NCBI RefSeq assembly: GCF_001889065.1 | Contig: NZ_LWHB01000201.1 | Location: 1 to 5,437 of the forward strand | DNA from: Suttonella ornithocola | GTDB taxonomy: Bacteria; Pseudomonadota; Gammaproteobacteria; Cardiobacteriales; Cardiobacteriaceae | Length of the DNA stretch: 5,437 nucleotides | Direction: 5' to 3' | Shown: piece by piece, positions 5,272 to 5,437 of the stretch | How the letters are laid out: every line of letters begins with the position of its first letter | Numbering within the stretch: the stretch's first letter is position 1 | Program-made: the position numbers and the translations under genes | Notes under the pieces: model-generated | What the model was told of the DNA's origin: nothing | Database searches by the model: none | The model's input: the letters and a program-made list of their open reading frames with translations, nothing else

Positions 5272-5437
5272 ATGACCTACTGCAGCCAATTCCGACAAAA
5301 AATTCTTAACGATATTGCTAATGGAGAAACTTGGCGCGCTGTTGCAAAGCGCTACAAGATCAGCAAATTCACCGTCTATAGCTGGATTAAAAATCCCCAT
5401 CCTAAAGGCTTTACTGAGCGTAAGCCCTCAAAGATTG
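5272..5437 (+). CDS. IS630-like transposase, N-terminal helix-turn-helix, cut off by window end
   Basis: Fifty-five residues are visible before the window ends in frame. They begin MTYCSQFRQKILNDIANGE, which follows the MxYSxDFRxKVL opening typical of IS630-family transposases (or of the first frame in two-frame versions). A helix-turn-helix spans about residues 20-40: TWRAVAKRYKIS, turn, KFTVYSWIKN. A basic linker, TERKPSKI (48-55), comparable to the linker before the second DNA-binding part in relatives, closes the visible part. The DDE catalytic domain is beyond the window, so intactness cannot be judged. The start at ATG 5272 is supported by the family N terminus. Only a weak ribosome binding site (GAG about 8 bases upstream) precedes it, as is common for transposases. 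Assignment to IS630 rests on this short region, and a related helix-turn-helix family (such as an IS3-type OrfA) is the main alternative. Confidence 0.75.
   Translation, partial: MTYCSQFRQKILNDIANGETWRAVAKRYKISKFTVYSWIKNPHPKGFTERKPSKI

Larger units (their letters stand above)
5181..5437 (+). mobile_element. Left part of an IS630-like insertion sequence (runs past the window end)
   Basis: The transposase reading frame beginning at 5272 is preceded by about 90 bp of AT-rich non-coding DNA, and upstream of that by a TATAG-bearing terminal-repeat copy. The likely left end of the insertion sequence is therefore near 5181, at TATAGTAAAATCA, but the matching right end lies outside the window, so neither the terminal repeats nor a TA target duplication can be confirmed. 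IS630-family elements insert at TA, which is consistent with the TATAG edges. Confidence 0.5.

Overview
The window looks like a piece of chromosome from an AT-rich gammaproteobacterium. MlaA, type-II IspA, RsgA and XseB all match the gammaproteobacterial forms, and the base composition is clearly below 50% GC. The genus cannot be fixed from the sequence. A low-GC group such as Cardiobacteriales or Moraxellaceae is only a guess. All recognisable genes are on the + strand.

Positions 1-3510 hold a tightly packed five-gene run: a PerM-type AI-2E family transporter (5' end outside the window), mlaA (outer-membrane lipid asymmetry lipoprotein), rsgA (ribosome small-subunit maturation GTPase), xseB (exonuclease VII small subunit) and ispA (farnesyl diphosphate synthase). 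The junctions are a 17-bp overlap, a 4-bp overlap, a 4-bp gap and a 1-bp gap, so co-transcription and translational coupling are likely. The products act in different processes (envelope, ribosome assembly, DNA repair, isoprenoid precursors), so this is a housekeeping operon rather than a single pathway. rsgA appears to start at TTG. XseB ends in an acidic tip resembling the C-terminal tip of SSB.

Positions 3511-3601 are a short AT-rich gap, probably with the promoter of the next gene. It ends in a small perfect inverted repeat that contains that gene's Shine-Dalgarno sequence. Positions 3602-4786 encode a fused alpha/beta-hydrolase plus OsmC-like protein with the expected catalytic residues of both halves.

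Positions 4787-5271 contain no convincing gene but are rich in repeats. Four degenerate copies of one terminal repeat, each ending in TATAG, lie in alternating orientation. They are best read as two miniature inverted-repeat elements of about 103 and 109 bp flanking a 182-bp spacer that itself looks like old repeat DNA. The second element abuts the start of an insertion sequence whose transposase (from 5272, cut off by the window end) has an IS630-like N-terminal helix-turn-helix. No RNA genes, CRISPR arrays or defence systems were seen, and no clearly new multi-gene system is present. The repeat nest, the XseB tip and the hydrolase-OsmC fusion are the points most worth a second look.
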